A DNA stretch of 64,000 bases, from assembly GCA_020634115.1 (NCBI GenBank), contig JACKCH010000014.1, forward strand, positions 186,001 to 250,000. Reading direction: 5' to 3'. Below are positions 9,924-19,267 of this stretch, piece by piece (the stretch's first letter is position 1; every line of letters starts with the position of its first letter). Position numbers and translations under genes: made by a program. The notes under the pieces are model-generated. The model had not been told where the DNA came from and searched no databases. It saw only the letters and a list, made by a program, of their open reading frames with translations. The DNA is from Anaerolineaceae bacterium. Its GTDB lineage: Bacteria; Chloroflexota; Anaerolineae; Aggregatilineales; Phototrophicaceae.

Positions 9924-9947
9924 GGGCGCACCGCCATGCGCCCCTAC
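9924..9947. repeat. Short palindrome ending in CCCCTAC
   Basis: GGGCGCA (9924-9930) pairs with TGCGCCC (9937-9943) around CCGCCA, followed by CTAC. It belongs with the similar intergenic palindromes near 37.7, 49.6 and 62.3 kb. It lies in the 220-base gap upstream of malQ. Confidence 0.55.
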
Positions 9948-10081
9948 CAGCATTCTCATCTCGTCGAGACACTAATATCAGTATGTGATTATAGCGCAAG
10001 GATATGGCGATATGGCAGTGGGAAGCAAACAAGGGGCGGCTGCCCCCTGTTCATACGCGACATGGTATCGTCTACAAGCTG

Positions 10082-10891
10082 TCAGACAGCTAAATCCCGC
10101 CGCTGGAAGAAGAAGATGCCCAACCCCACCAGCGCCGCCGTGACCACCGACAGCAGCAGGAAATCCCCCCACTGAATGCCTTCACGCATGATCTGGATGC
10201 TGTGATGATAGGTGAAGAATGAGAACGGCTTCACCGCGCCCAGCGCATCGGTGGCAACCTCGGAAAGCGTGGTAATCATGTACGACGCGATGATGACCGC
10301 CCCCGCTATCCCTCCGGCTACCCCACGTGACCGGGTGACCGTCCCCAATAGTAGCGCCAACGCCGTCATGAGAGCCGAAATCGGCAGCATCGCCAGCGAA
10401 CCTTCCGCCAGACGTACCGGCGATACGGCTACCTCCGGCGTGATGAGCAGGCCAATCAGACCCAGGACATAATTGATCGCCAGAATCAGCACGATTATCA
10501 CCAGAATTGCCAGGAACTTCTCGACAATCACCTGCCAGCGGGGAGTCGGCGTACTCATCAGCAGGTCAATTGTGCCGCGCTCTTCTTCACCGGCAGTGAC
10601 GCCCAACCCCATCATGACGAGGTAAACCGCCAGGTAAACCGGCGTGAAGGCGACTACATAGATGGCGAGAAATCCTTCTGGCGTCAGAAAAGCGGCGGCA
10701 TCTGCGGCCTCTCCGAGTAAAGCTTTGTAGATCGGGCTTTCCAGCATCTCCCCGAAGCCTTCAAACTGGGTAATCGTCGGAAACAGTGTCACAATCAGCA
10801 GCGTGATGAGGCCAATGCCAATGCCCCAGCCGATAATCCCCATACGGGCATCCCATAATGTGCGTTTGAAGATGATACCCGGATTATTCAT
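10082..10891 (-). CDS. ABC-2 type transporter permease
   Basis: A 269-residue integral membrane protein with about six hydrophobic segments (for example VYLAVYLVMMGLGVTAGEEE and IVIILVLILAINYVLGLIGL). The EEERGTIDLLMSTP motif after the second segment is typical of ABC-2 permeases such as the NatB/YhaP and antibiotic-exporter types. Its ATG overlaps the stop of the ATPase gene, so the two form a two-gene exporter. Substrate unknown. Confidence 0.85.
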   Translation of the reverse strand: MNNPGIIFKRTLWDARMGIIGWGIGIGLITLLIVTLFPTITQFEGFGEMLESPIYKALLGEAADAAAFLTPEGFLAIYVVAFTPVYLAVYLVMMGLGVTAGEEERGTIDLLMSTPTPRWQVIVEKFLAILVIIVLILAINYVLGLIGLLITPEVAVSPVRLAEGSLAMLPISALMTALALLLGTVTRSRGVAGGIAGAVIIASYMITTLSEVATDALGAVKPFSFFTYHHSIQIMREGIQWGDFLLLSVVTAALVGLGIFFFQRRDLAV

Positions 10892-11793
10892 GATTGCCCC
10901 TCCCCGTAGTATTCCAGGAAGATTTCTTCCAGTGTGGGTTCTTCGTAGGTCATGTCCACCACGTGATGTTGTGCAGCGGCTTTAATCACCGGGTCGAGTT
11001 CACCCGTCACCCGGAATCGCAGCGTCCCGTTATACTGGGTCACATCCGAAACACCGGGCAAGGCTTCAAACTGCGCCGGGGCTGCCTCCCCCTGGATTCG
11101 TAGCGTCATCCAGCGGAAACGAACCTGCTTCAAATCACTGATGCGCTCAACCGCCCGCAGCCGGCCTTCGCGCAGGATGCCCACCCGGTCACAGGTCGCC
11201 TCGACTTCCGGCAGGTTATGCGACGACATAAACACGGTACGGCCTTCCGCCGCCACCTCGCGCATGAGTTTGTGGAACGTCTGCTGCACCAGCGGGTCGA
11301 GGCCATTGGTCGGCTCATCCAGAATGAGCAGGTCGGGTTTGTGCATGAGCGCCTGAATGAGTCCCAGCTTACGTTTCATACCGGACGAACAGGCTTTCAC
11401 CTTGCGGCTCATATCCATATCCAACCGTTCGGCCAGTTCGCCCACGTAGCGTTCATCCACGCCACCCCGCAGCCCGCCCAGGTAACGGGTCAGTTCCCAA
11501 CCGGTCATCTGGTTCCACAGCGAGAGTTCGCCGGGCAGGTTGCCAATCTGCCGGTGCAGCGCCACACTTTGCACCTGGGCATCCATCCCCAATACCAGCG
11601 CCTTACCGCTGGTCGGGCGGATAAAGTCCAGGAGCATTCGGATCGTGGTGGTTTTGCCCGCACCGTTCGGCCCCAGATAGCCGAAAATTTCGCCGCGCTG
11701 CACATCTAAATTTAGGTGATCCAGCGCCAACAGTTTCTGGTAACGCTTGGTCAACCCCTCGGTATGAATCACAATATCTGGCGAAGAACGCAT
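10888..11793 (-). CDS. ABC transporter ATP-binding protein
   Basis: Cytoplasmic ATPase of the exporter, about 301 residues. Walker A is GPNGAGKTT, the signature is CSSGMKRKLGL (the SSGM form common in ABC-2 exporters instead of LSGGQ), Walker B is LLILDEPTNGLD, and the switch His lies in FMSSHNLPEVE. The last 90 residues match the DUF4162-like tail of such ATPases. The frame extends to 11847, but AAGGGGG lies 6 bases before the ATG at 11793 and nothing similar precedes the upstream ATG, so I chose 11793. It overlaps the permease gene by 4 bases. Confidence 0.9.
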   Translation of the reverse strand: MRSSPDIVIHTEGLTKRYQKLLALDHLNLDVQRGEIFGYLGPNGAGKTTTIRMLLDFIRPTSGKALVLGMDAQVQSVALHRQIGNLPGELSLWNQMTGWELTRYLGGLRGGVDERYVGELAERLDMDMSRKVKACSSGMKRKLGLIQALMHKPDLLILDEPTNGLDPLVQQTFHKLMREVAAEGRTVFMSSHNLPEVEATCDRVGILREGRLRAVERISDLKQVRFRWMTLRIQGEAAPAQFEALPGVSDVTQYNGTLRFRVTGELDPVIKAAAQHHVVDMTYEEPTLEEIFLEYYGEGQS

Positions 11794-12000
11794 ATCGTCC
11801 CCCTTGGTCTCTTGTTGATGTGTAATAGTAGCCGCGAGTGTTGTCATCCACTCGTTGGAGGGTGATGACTACCCGCCAATGACAAATAATTAGATCAAGC
11901 TAAATATATAATCAGACCCACCTAATCAAGATGTCATCATCGTAACATAGTTTCGGGTTCACCACCCCCCTAAAGATTGGGGGGACAAATTCCTGGGCAG

Positions 12001-12905
12001 CTACCCTTTCTGCAACATTTTCCGGTAGACCGTGCCGCTCCCGACCACGCGCAAACCCAGACGCCGGTACAACCGGACAGCTGCCGTATTCCCCGCGTCC
12101 ACGCCCAGGCGAACAGCGGCATAAAACCCCGCCGCCGGAACTCATGTAAACTCAGCCGTACCAGCGCCGCGCCTAATCCACGCCGCCGCCAATCGGCGTG
12201 AACCCCCATCGTATCCAGATGCCCAACAATGCCATCCCCCGGATAGTTGAGGCACAACCCGGCCAGCGTTTCCCCGGCATACGCCAGCAGCCACAGCCTG
12301 GCCTCAAAATCAGGACGTGCCATGTGTTCGTGTCGCCATTCTTCGGGTGTAATCAGGTCAAAGCCCCAGTTCGCCGCAAACGCCGCCCGGTCTGCTGCGT
12401 AGACCGCCCTCCAATCACACTCGGCGTCAAAGTCCCGCAGTACGACACCAGCAGGCAATTCCATAGGGCTGTCATGTCGTTCATTCAGTTCAATCCGCAT
12501 AGAAAAGGGCTGGCGCACCGGTTCATACCCTCTTTTCAACAGAAGATTGGCTGCTCTAAAATCGTTTTCTCCAAGATGAAACAGTATCGGCAGTTCGGCG
12601 GCATCCGGGCGGCGTACCAGTAGCCCAGCTTCCGCCGCAGCCAGCAACCGCATGCCGATACCCTGCCCCTGGTAGTCGGGATGCACCCACAGGCTGCCCC
12701 AACCGCGACTTTCACGCTCTTTCAGCGTAAAGAAGCATACACCTACGATACGATTTACGGGGGTGACTGCGACCCAACAGTCGGTTTCCGGCTGAAAATC
12801 CGGCGCAGCCCACCGCCAGCGCAGCCGGTCTAATGGTTCATCCAGCAAGACCGCCAGGGCAGGCAAGTCGTCGGGCTGATAGGTACGAATAGCGACATCT
12901 GACAT
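12001..12905 (-). pseudogene. Double GNAT acetyltransferase, frameshifted near its 3' end
   Basis: The frame encodes two GNAT-like halves: an N-terminal one with LWVHPDYQGQGIGMRLLAAA and a C-terminal one with MGVHADWRRRGLGAALVRLS, both acetyl-CoA binding loops. After RRRGF the frame runs into non-GNAT sequence to a stop at 11970. The other frame carries the expected ending (YAAVRLGVDAGNTAAVRLY, then a LGLRVVGS stretch) to a TAG at 12001. One extra base in the aaaa (12123-12126) or cccc (12127-12130) run restores a 301-residue protein. A homopolymer read error is the simplest explanation. The substrate is unknown. Confidence 0.75.
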
Positions 12906-12979
12906 AATTTTCGTCCTACTTTTGAGTATTTGACCTATTTTGAGTTATGCTGATAGTATCCAAATTTGAGGGAAACCGT

Positions 12980-13708
12980 ATGAAGCCTGAACCGAAATTA
13001 CAGGATACCGCCGTTGGGCTGGATGGCGAGCTTTACCGCCCGGCGCATACGCCTCAAACAGGTAAATCCCTCTCCGATTACGACACGCTCAAATCAAAGA
13101 GTCGGGGGCGTTTCAGACCGTGATTCCCTGAATATCACTTCAGCGTTAATCTGCCGCTTGGACTCGCCATAGATACACTCCACGACCATGTTGAAGCGTT
13201 CAATACGGGACTGCCAACAGAGGTGCTCAAGTGTGAGACCAGCCAGCTAGACTCAGATCGTGCGAAATTCACCCTCGCCACCCGTGACGCGCACAAAACC
13301 GGCGTGAAACTGACCGGGACGATGCAGCGTTGGGAAGGAGATCGCACCCGTATTGATGTAGACGTGGTGCTGAATACGAGCAGTCAGGTCAGAACACAGC
13401 ACCAATTATCTGACTCTTCCAACACCTCAATGACGATTATTATACTGTTCGGAGTGATGCTGATGTTTTTCCGAGTCCTGGGGGATCGCAATTTCTGGTC
13501 GCCTGGCACTATTCCACAGTTGCTTGTCCTGATGGGCGTTCTGATTGTTGCGCTGCGGATATTCCCGATGGAAGCCAAACGCCGCGCCCGGTCTAAGGCT
13601 GACCGTGCCCTGTTCACTGCACAACGCAGTGCCGACGGATTAACCGGGCTGCTGGTAGAGGCGTTCACACAGTACGATGTCCAGTGGATACCCTCGAAGC
13701 CCTCTTAA
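12980..13708 (+). pseudogene. Hypothetical two-TM membrane protein with an internal stop
   Basis: An ATG at 12980 with GAGGGA upstream opens a frame that hits TGA at 13121 (codon 48) and then stays open in the same frame to 13708, where the rest of the protein clearly lies. It has two hydrophobic segments (MTIIILFGVMLMFFRVLG and IPQLLVLMGVLIVALRIFP). If one G is added to the GGGGG run (13104-13108) and one C removed from CCC (13126-13128), the joint reads RGAFQTVIPEYHFSVNLPLG with no stop. A shorter product could instead start at the GTG at 13223, but I see no ribosome site there. Family not recognised. Confidence 0.5.
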
Positions 13709-13785
13709 AATCCCCGGTATAGCACGCACCTCGACCACAGGCTATACTTGCGTCGGTTTGTACTTTTCATCACGATAGGATCAGT

Positions 13786-15684
13786 ATGCCTTTATTTGTG
13801 CTGTTTGTTTTTGGAACGATTGTCCTGGGTGCAGGCGGGATGCTCGCCCCCGCCTGGGAAACCCGCCAGCCACGTATCGGCCTGATGGGGGCGCTGTCAT
13901 TAGGCATCATCATGGGCGGCGGCATTTTCTGGGCGATGCTGTTTGGCTGGGACACGCTGGTAATAGATTATCTGCTGTTTGCGCTGGTCACAGCGATTTT
14001 CCTGGGCGGCACGCTGTCGTATGGGCAGATGAGGGCCGAATCACGCGGCGAGGAATTGAAAGACTCCGACCAGGGCTGGCCTGGTCCGCGTGACCTGCTG
14101 TTCTTCGGACTGGTGGCGCTGGTGTTCGCCGCCCCGTTACTGGTGCTGCCTGTGCCGCTGGATACCGACGCGCAGGGCTTTGGCTACCTAGGACTGCTGG
14201 CGCGGCTCGGTGGGGACTTCAAAACGCTCACGCCTTTTCACCCGGAAATCAGCTATCTGTATGCGCCCGGCTTCTCACTCGTCACGGCCTACCTCAGCCA
14301 ACAGCTCGGCCAGGGACTGCATTATGTCGAGATGGCCGTTGGCGCCGTGCTGAGTATCCTGCTGGTGTGGCTGGCCTATGACTTCGGTGCGGAATACCGG
14401 GATAAACGGCTGGGCCGAGCGATGGCCGCCGTCATGTTCGCCGGGGTCGGCCTGTTCACGGCCTACATGGACTCGCACTATACGACTCTGTTGGGGCTGG
14501 TGTTTGCGCTGGCGTTCCTGATCTTCGCGCTGCGCTACCTGCGCGAAGGCCGCTGGCCGGATGCGCTGGCCGCCGGGCTGATGTTAGGGTCGGTTGCGCT
14601 GGCTCACCCCGACACCACGATTATTCTGGCGCTCGGCTATGCCCCCTGGTTGGTGACCATGTGGTTCGGCCAACCACGTCCCACCTTGCGGCGCTGGCTG
14701 GTGCTGGCGGTAGGTGTGCCGCTGGTGGCGCTGGCGGGCATCCTGCCCTGGCTGCTCAGTATCCGCGACTTACTCGGGTCAGACATCGTTTCCCCCTTTA
14801 CCCGTGACCCGAATTACTGGCAGGTCATCATTTTCTACAACGGCATCTGGACCGTGCCGGTAGCGATTCTGGGTGCAGTCATCGGGCTGCGGAAACGGGA
14901 ACAACCGAGCATCCTGGCGGTGGGCTGGTTGGTGTTCGTGCTGGAATTCTCTACGCTCGGAATCCTGGAAGCCCTGATTCCGAGCATCATCGAACCGGCG
15001 CTGCGCTACGATTACCCCTTCAGTATCGCCTGGCACGGCCCGATTATCCCCTTCTCGATTCTCGGCGGCGTGGGTCTGCTATGGCTGTGGGATCGTATTG
15101 GGGAGACGCGCCTGGGAACACGGCTATATCGTCATGCGTATGCCGTGTTCGGGATACTGGGAATCATCGTGCTGCTGGCGGTGGTGTTCAATCAGCAAAT
15201 TCTGGCGTTCAGTAAAGGCAAAATCGGGTTCTACGGCGCGTTTTCGTCTCACGCCGATGTCGCCGCCATGACCTGGCTGAAGGAAAACACGCCACCCGAT
15301 GCGCGTATCCTGAATTTCCCCGGCCCGCAGGAAGGCGATTGGGTGCCGGTGGTCAGCGAACGCGACAGCGTATATTACCGCTGGCAGCCCTTCTTCCGGG
15401 GCGACGAGGACAGTCTGGCTGAACAGGAGCGACTGCGTGCGTTTTGGGAAAACCCGGCAGACCCGGCCAATGCCGACCTGTTGCAGAGAGCGGATATAGA
15501 CTACGTGATTGTGCCGCAGGTCGTCACCGACCCTGCGAGTATCGAAACCATGTTCCGATGGAGGCCGCCATTTACCGAACTGATTGAGATGCAGTCGAGT
15601 GTCGCGGATGCGCCCTATCTGGAACTGGTTTTTGATGAGAACGGCGCGCAGGTTTACGAAGTCGTGGATCAGGCTGGCAATTGA
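13786..15684 (+). CDS. Large polytopic membrane protein, glycosyltransferase (GT-C)-like
   Basis: A 632-residue membrane protein with roughly 11-13 hydrophobic segments and a soluble C-terminal part from about residue 490. After the first segments it has an acidic loop (PVPLDTDAQGFGYLGL), the place where GT-C glycosyltransferases carry catalytic acids, and the tail (AAMTWLKENTPPDARILNF) resembles the periplasmic end of such proteins. This points to a lipid-linked sugar transferase or related membrane enzyme, but no diagnostic motif is certain. The promoter of the next gene overlaps its stop. Confidence 0.6.
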   Translation: MPLFVLFVFGTIVLGAGGMLAPAWETRQPRIGLMGALSLGIIMGGGIFWAMLFGWDTLVIDYLLFALVTAIFLGGTLSYGQMRAESRGEELKDSDQGWPGPRDLLFFGLVALVFAAPLLVLPVPLDTDAQGFGYLGLLARLGGDFKTLTPFHPEISYLYAPGFSLVTAYLSQQLGQGLHYVEMAVGAVLSILLVWLAYDFGAEYRDKRLGRAMAAVMFAGVGLFTAYMDSHYTTLLGLVFALAFLIFALRYLREGRWPDALAAGLMLGSVALAHPDTTIILALGYAPWLVTMWFGQPRPTLRRWLVLAVGVPLVALAGILPWLLSIRDLLGSDIVSPFTRDPNYWQVIIFYNGIWTVPVAILGAVIGLRKREQPSILAVGWLVFVLEFSTLGILEALIPSIIEPALRYDYPFSIAWHGPIIPFSILGGVGLLWLWDRIGETRLGTRLYRHAYAVFGILGIIVLLAVVFNQQILAFSKGKIGFYGAFSSHADVAAMTWLKENTPPDARILNFPGPQEGDWVPVVSERDSVYYRWQPFFRGDEDSLAEQERLRAFWENPADPANADLLQRADIDYVIVPQVVTDPASIETMFRWRPPFTELIEMQSSVADAPYLELVFDENGAQVYEVVDQAGN

Positions 15685-15708
15685 CCAGATTATTCGCTCC
15701 TGTATAAT
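15681..15708 (+). promoter_or_regulatory. Predicted sigma-70 promoter of the chelatase gene
   Basis: TTGACC (15681-15686), a 16-base spacer and TATAAT (15703-15708). The start codon is at 15750, leaving a leader of about 35 bases. The -35 box overlaps the stop of the preceding gene. Confidence 0.6.
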
Positions 15709-15749
15709 CCAAAAGAGTTGAGTAAAAGGTTAAACAAACGAGAACATAA

Positions 15750-16865
15750 ATGACAAGACGACCAGCAGTATATCCCTTCACAGCCATTGTCGGCCAGGAC
15801 AGGATGAAACGCGCCCTGGTCTTGAACGCGATTGATATGCGAATCGGCGGGGTGCTGATTCGCGGTGAACGTGGCACGGGCAAATCCACTGCAGCACGGG
15901 CGCTCGCGGCGCTGCTGCCCGAAATTGACGTGGTCGCCGACTCACCCTTCGGCGATGATCCGGCGCACCCAGATACCTGGTCAGACATCACGCGGGATCG
16001 TTACGGGGATGGCACACCGCCGCCGGTTGAACGGCGCAAAACCCGTTTTGTAGACCTGCCGGTGAGCGCGACGGAGGATCGTGTTGTAGGGACGCTGGAT
16101 ATTGAAAAAGCCATTCAGAAGGGCGAACGCCACTTCGATCCCGGTGTACTGGCGATGGCGAATCGTGGCATCCTGTATGTGGATGAGGTGAATCTACTGG
16201 ACGACCATGTGGTTGACCTGCTGCTCGACTCGGCGGCGATGGGCATTAACGTCGTCGAACGCGAGGGCATCAGCTTTGCACACCCAGCCCGTTTCATCCT
16301 GGTCGGCACGATGAACCCGGAAGAAGGCGACCTGCGCCCACAACTGTTGGACCGTTTCGCCCTCTCAGTAGAAGTGCGCGGCATCAGTGACGCCGCTGAA
16401 CGCATGGAAATCTTGGAACGGCATATCGCCTATGAAAGCGACCCGGAAAAATTCCGGCACGATTGGGCGGGCGAAGAAGTATCGCTATCCAATCGGATCG
16501 CCGCCGCCCGAAAGATCGTGGACGACGTGCAGTATGACCGCCGTGACCTGTATACGATTGCGGCCATCACCAGCAACCTGCATATTGACGGCCACCGCGC
16601 TGACCTGGTGATTCTGAAGACCGCACGCGCACACGCGGCTTTTGATGGACGCCTGAACATTGACCAGCACGACATTCTGATGGCGGCGGAACTGGCGTTG
16701 CCACACCGCCTCAAACGCGGGCCGTTCGCGGACGCGCAGATGAGCATGGCATCGCTGGAAGAACAGATTGAACAGGTGAACTCCGAATGGGGCGAAGGTG
16801 AAGAAATCACCGACTCTGTCGAGAGTGAAGACGAAACGCCTGTCAAAAAAAAAGTGAATCGGTAG
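15750..16865 (+). CDS. ChlI/BchI-type AAA+ ATPase, small subunit of a Mg or Co chelatase
   Basis: A 371-residue AAA+ ATPase. Walker A is GERGTGKS (residues 39-46), followed by the ChlI-type insert (FVDLPVSATEDRVVGTLDI), Walker B in GILYVDEVNLLDDHVVDLLL and a sensor region (FILVGTMNPEEGDLRPQLLD). These subunits power metal insertion into a tetrapyrrole by the large ChlH/CobN subunit, which is not in the window. The frame ends with KKKVNR just after a run of nine A's (16845-16853). The -1 frame continues into the VWA protein, so the same gene may also make a 691-residue fused product of the ChlD type. BchI or CobS-like naming would be premature. Confidence 0.85.
   Translation: MTRRPAVYPFTAIVGQDRMKRALVLNAIDMRIGGVLIRGERGTGKSTAARALAALLPEIDVVADSPFGDDPAHPDTWSDITRDRYGDGTPPPVERRKTRFVDLPVSATEDRVVGTLDIEKAIQKGERHFDPGVLAMANRGILYVDEVNLLDDHVVDLLLDSAAMGINVVEREGISFAHPARFILVGTMNPEEGDLRPQLLDRFALSVEVRGISDAAERMEILERHIAYESDPEKFRHDWAGEEVSLSNRIAAARKIVDDVQYDRRDLYTIAAITSNLHIDGHRADLVILKTARAHAAFDGRLNIDQHDILMAAELALPHRLKRGPFADAQMSMASLEEQIEQVNSEWGEGEEITDSVESEDETPVKKKVNR
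16845..16853 (+). other. Poly-A run joining the ATPase and VWA frames (possible -1 frameshift site)
   Basis: Nine A's read AAA AAA AAA GTG in the ATPase frame and end six codons later at a TAG. Slipping back one base gives AGT GAA TCG and a frame open through the VWA protein to 17824. An A-AAA-AAA heptamer is a classic slippery sequence, and a purine-rich GAGAGTGAAG lies about 14 bases upstream, where a stimulatory Shine-Dalgarno-like element would sit. A four-pair GCCG/CGGC hairpin lies further downstream. Loss of one A in sequencing would produce the same picture. Confidence 0.55.
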
Positions 16866-16927
16866 CCTCCGATACCAGCGAAAAAGAAGCGCCGGACTTC
16901 GGCCAGACCGACCCATCCCCCCAGAAT

Positions 16928-17824
16928 GTGTTCGACAAACAGGACTCGTACTGGTGGGAAGGCGGCAAAAAAGTCGAATCTGGCGCGCAGTTCTCCCCGC
17001 GCAAGCTTCAGACCGCCCTCGACAAACTGACCCGCCAGCAGGCCGGACGCCGCTCCCGCACACACACAGATCGCAAGCGCGGACGGTATATCCAGGCGCG
17101 ACCCGCCGGAGACCATCCCACCGACATCGCCTTCGACGCCACGCTGCGAGCGGCTGCGCCTTACCAGGTGCAGCGCCATAAGCAAATGGACGAGAGCGGC
17201 ATGGCCTATGCGATTCAGAAGAAAGACCTGCAGCGCAAAGTCCGGGTGCGCAAAACCGCAAACCTGATTTTATTCGTGGTGGATGCCTCGTGGAGCATGG
17301 CCGTTTCCGAGCGGATGCAGGCCACAAAAGGCGCGATCATGTCGCTGTTGACCGACGCTTACCAGCGGCGGGATCGGGTGGGGCTGGTCGTCTTCCAGAA
17401 AGACCGCGCCAGTATGGTGCTGCCCCCCACGAATTCAGTTGTGCTGGCAAAAAAGGCGCTGGCGGACATCCCGGTGGGCGGTAAAACGCCGCTTTCCGCC
17501 GGGCTGCTGTTGGCTCACGAAACCATCAAGCGCGAAAAGACGCTGCATCCTGACGTGATGCCGCTGATGATCCTGCTCACGGACGGTGCGGGCAATGTTT
17601 CGATGGGCGATCTGTCGCCTCAGGAAGAGGCGAACCGCATCGCGGAGATGATTAAAGAGGAACGTATCAAGACTGTGACGATCAACATGGAGCATGTCGC
17701 CTTCGACCAGGGACTGGCGACCAAACTGGCAGAGCGCATGGGTGGAGTGTGCTACTCACTCGGTCAACTGCGGGCGGACATCCTGTACGAAACCGTCCGC
17801 AAGGAAATGGGGGACATAAAATAA
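16928..17824 (+). CDS. VWA-domain part of a ChlD-type chelatase subunit
   Basis: The frame encodes an acidic/Pro linker, an Arg-rich segment and a von Willebrand A domain with a full MIDAS: VVDASWSM (DxSxS), GGKTPLSAG (Thr) and LLTDGAGN (Asp). This is the C-terminal half of ChlD/BchD and of single-gene cobaltochelatase medium subunits. The only candidate start here is a GTG at 16928 with no ribosome site before it. The frame is open upstream to the poly-A run in the ATPase gene, so it is more likely translated as a 691-residue ATPase-VWA fusion after a -1 slip, or is one gene split by a read error. The D-type subunit would bind the ATPase ring and the ChlH/CobN subunit. Confidence 0.8.
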   Translation: MFDKQDSYWWEGGKKVESGAQFSPRKLQTALDKLTRQQAGRRSRTHTDRKRGRYIQARPAGDHPTDIAFDATLRAAAPYQVQRHKQMDESGMAYAIQKKDLQRKVRVRKTANLILFVVDASWSMAVSERMQATKGAIMSLLTDAYQRRDRVGLVVFQKDRASMVLPPTNSVVLAKKALADIPVGGKTPLSAGLLLAHETIKREKTLHPDVMPLMILLTDGAGNVSMGDLSPQEEANRIAEMIKEERIKTVTINMEHVAFDQGLATKLAERMGGVCYSLGQLRADILYETVRKEMGDIK

Positions 17825-17938
17825 CGACGCGGCGCGATTCGGGCCCTTGCGCTATCATAGTTAGCGAGGCGCTGTGAAGGGTTGTGCCCAGTCTCGTGAA
17901 ATGCTGGACTGACTATGGATTGTCACTGATAGGACACT

Positions 17939-18322
17939 ATGCTGCGTTTTTTGATTTCACTTCTCATCGGCCTGGCGGTTGGGGCGGGTGTCGGTCTGTA
18001 TCTGGGCTGGGTGCAAGCTCCGTTAGAATTTGTGGACAGCCCGGCTAGCAGTCTGTCGCCCCGTTACCAGGACGAGTATATCGTCATGGTCAGCGGCGGC
18101 TATCTGGCGGATGGCGACCTGGGCGGCGCGTTGAGCCGGTTGCAAATTCTAGGTGCGCCCAATATCCCCCAACTGGTTCAGGATACGGCGGAAAAGTACA
18201 TCAGCGACTCGCGGGGCGTAGATGATATCCGCAAACTGGTCGCCCTGGCTGAGGCGATGGGGCGGCTGACGCCAATTATGGAACCGTATCGCCGCCTGAC
18301 GGTACCAGGAGGCGGTTCATGA
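17939..18322 (+). CDS. Small membrane-anchored protein of unknown function
   Basis: A 127-residue protein with one N-terminal membrane segment (FLISLLIGLAVGAGVGLYLG) and an extracytoplasmic domain. The domain begins with a Tyr-rich helix (QDEYIVMVSGGYLADGDLGG), then ALSRLQILGAPNI. The next gene carries the same arrangement and overlaps it at ATGA, so they are a translationally coupled, diverged pair. The repeated A/L-x-ADGDL-x-x-A-x-x-R-L pattern looks like a helical repeat of TPR kind. I do not recognise a named family. Confidence 0.7.
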   Translation: MLRFLISLLIGLAVGAGVGLYLGWVQAPLEFVDSPASSLSPRYQDEYIVMVSGGYLADGDLGGALSRLQILGAPNIPQLVQDTAEKYISDSRGVDDIRKLVALAEAMGRLTPIMEPYRRLTVPGGGS

Positions 18323-19245
18323 GCGCCTATGACTCTGGTGGCAGCCTTCCGCCCGGCAGCCGCAGCAAGTACCGCCGTCCCCGCCGCCCGTTCTCGTGGA
18401 TCGGGCTGGTGCTAGGACTGCTCATCGGTATCGGTGGCGGCCTGTATTACGCCTGGGGCATTGACCCCCGCGTCGAATTTGACACCGAACCCTGGCAGTT
18501 GAGCAAGGCTGACCGGGATAATTACATGGTCGCTATCGCACTGGATTACGCCGCCGATGGTGATCTCAACCGGGCGATCCAACGGCTGCTGGTCATCAAC
18601 AAAAACAGTCCCAACGGCGACCCGATTCAGGCGCTGGCAAACGCGGCCTGTGACCTGGCGACCACTGGTTATGTGGATAGCAGCAGCGGCCTCAACGCCA
18701 TCCGCGCCATGATGACCTTTTACCAGCTTCAGGGGCGCAGCGGGTGTGCCGATAACCTGATTCCAGTCAGCACCGCCGGGCCGAATGTGGTACAGATCGA
18801 CCTGCCGACGCCAACCCCCATGCCGCCTGCCAGCAAGACTCCGACTCCGCCCGGCGCGGCCCCGGCCACCGCCACCCGAAGCGCAAACATTGTTCCAACC
18901 AGCCCGCCCCAACGCGATTTCACGTTGGTGAATGTCACCACCGATTGCAGCGCGGCGCTTTCCGGCCTGATCGAGGTCTTTGTGCAGGACTTCAACGGAG
19001 AGGGCGTACCGGGAATCGAGGTGCGGGTGCGCTGGAGTGAGGGCGAAGACCGCTTCTTCACCGGTCTGAAGCCAGAGCGCGGCCCGGCGTATGCCGATTT
19101 TCAGATGGAACCGGATAAAGGATATACGGTGGAACTGCCGGGGCGCTCTGACCCGTCACAGCAGTTGGTCGCGCGTACCTGTACCACCGCCAGCGGGGAA
19201 GAAGCCATCATCCTATACCGAGTGGTGTTCCGCCCAACGGGATAA
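18319..19245 (+). CDS. Membrane-anchored protein with helical and Ig-like regions, Pro/Thr linker
   Basis: A 308-residue protein with a basic cytoplasmic N-terminus, one membrane segment (WIGLVLGLLIGIGGGLYYAWG), a helical domain related to the neighbour's (DNYMVAIALDYAADGDLNRA), a Pro/Thr-rich linker (about residues 155-195, with repeated PTPTP) and a C-terminal beta-rich domain (LIEVFVQDFNGEGVPGIEV) resembling carboxypeptidase-regulatory or Ig-like folds. It starts inside the stop of the upstream gene. It is probably exposed on the outer face of the membrane; its function is unknown. Confidence 0.7.
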   Translation: MSAYDSGGSLPPGSRSKYRRPRRPFSWIGLVLGLLIGIGGGLYYAWGIDPRVEFDTEPWQLSKADRDNYMVAIALDYAADGDLNRAIQRLLVINKNSPNGDPIQALANAACDLATTGYVDSSSGLNAIRAMMTFYQLQGRSGCADNLIPVSTAGPNVVQIDLPTPTPMPPASKTPTPPGAAPATATRSANIVPTSPPQRDFTLVNVTTDCSAALSGLIEVFVQDFNGEGVPGIEVRVRWSEGEDRFFTGLKPERGPAYADFQMEPDKGYTVELPGRSDPSQQLVARTCTTASGEEAIILYRVVFRPTG

Positions 19246-19267
19246 AGCAATCTTTATAATTACCGGT

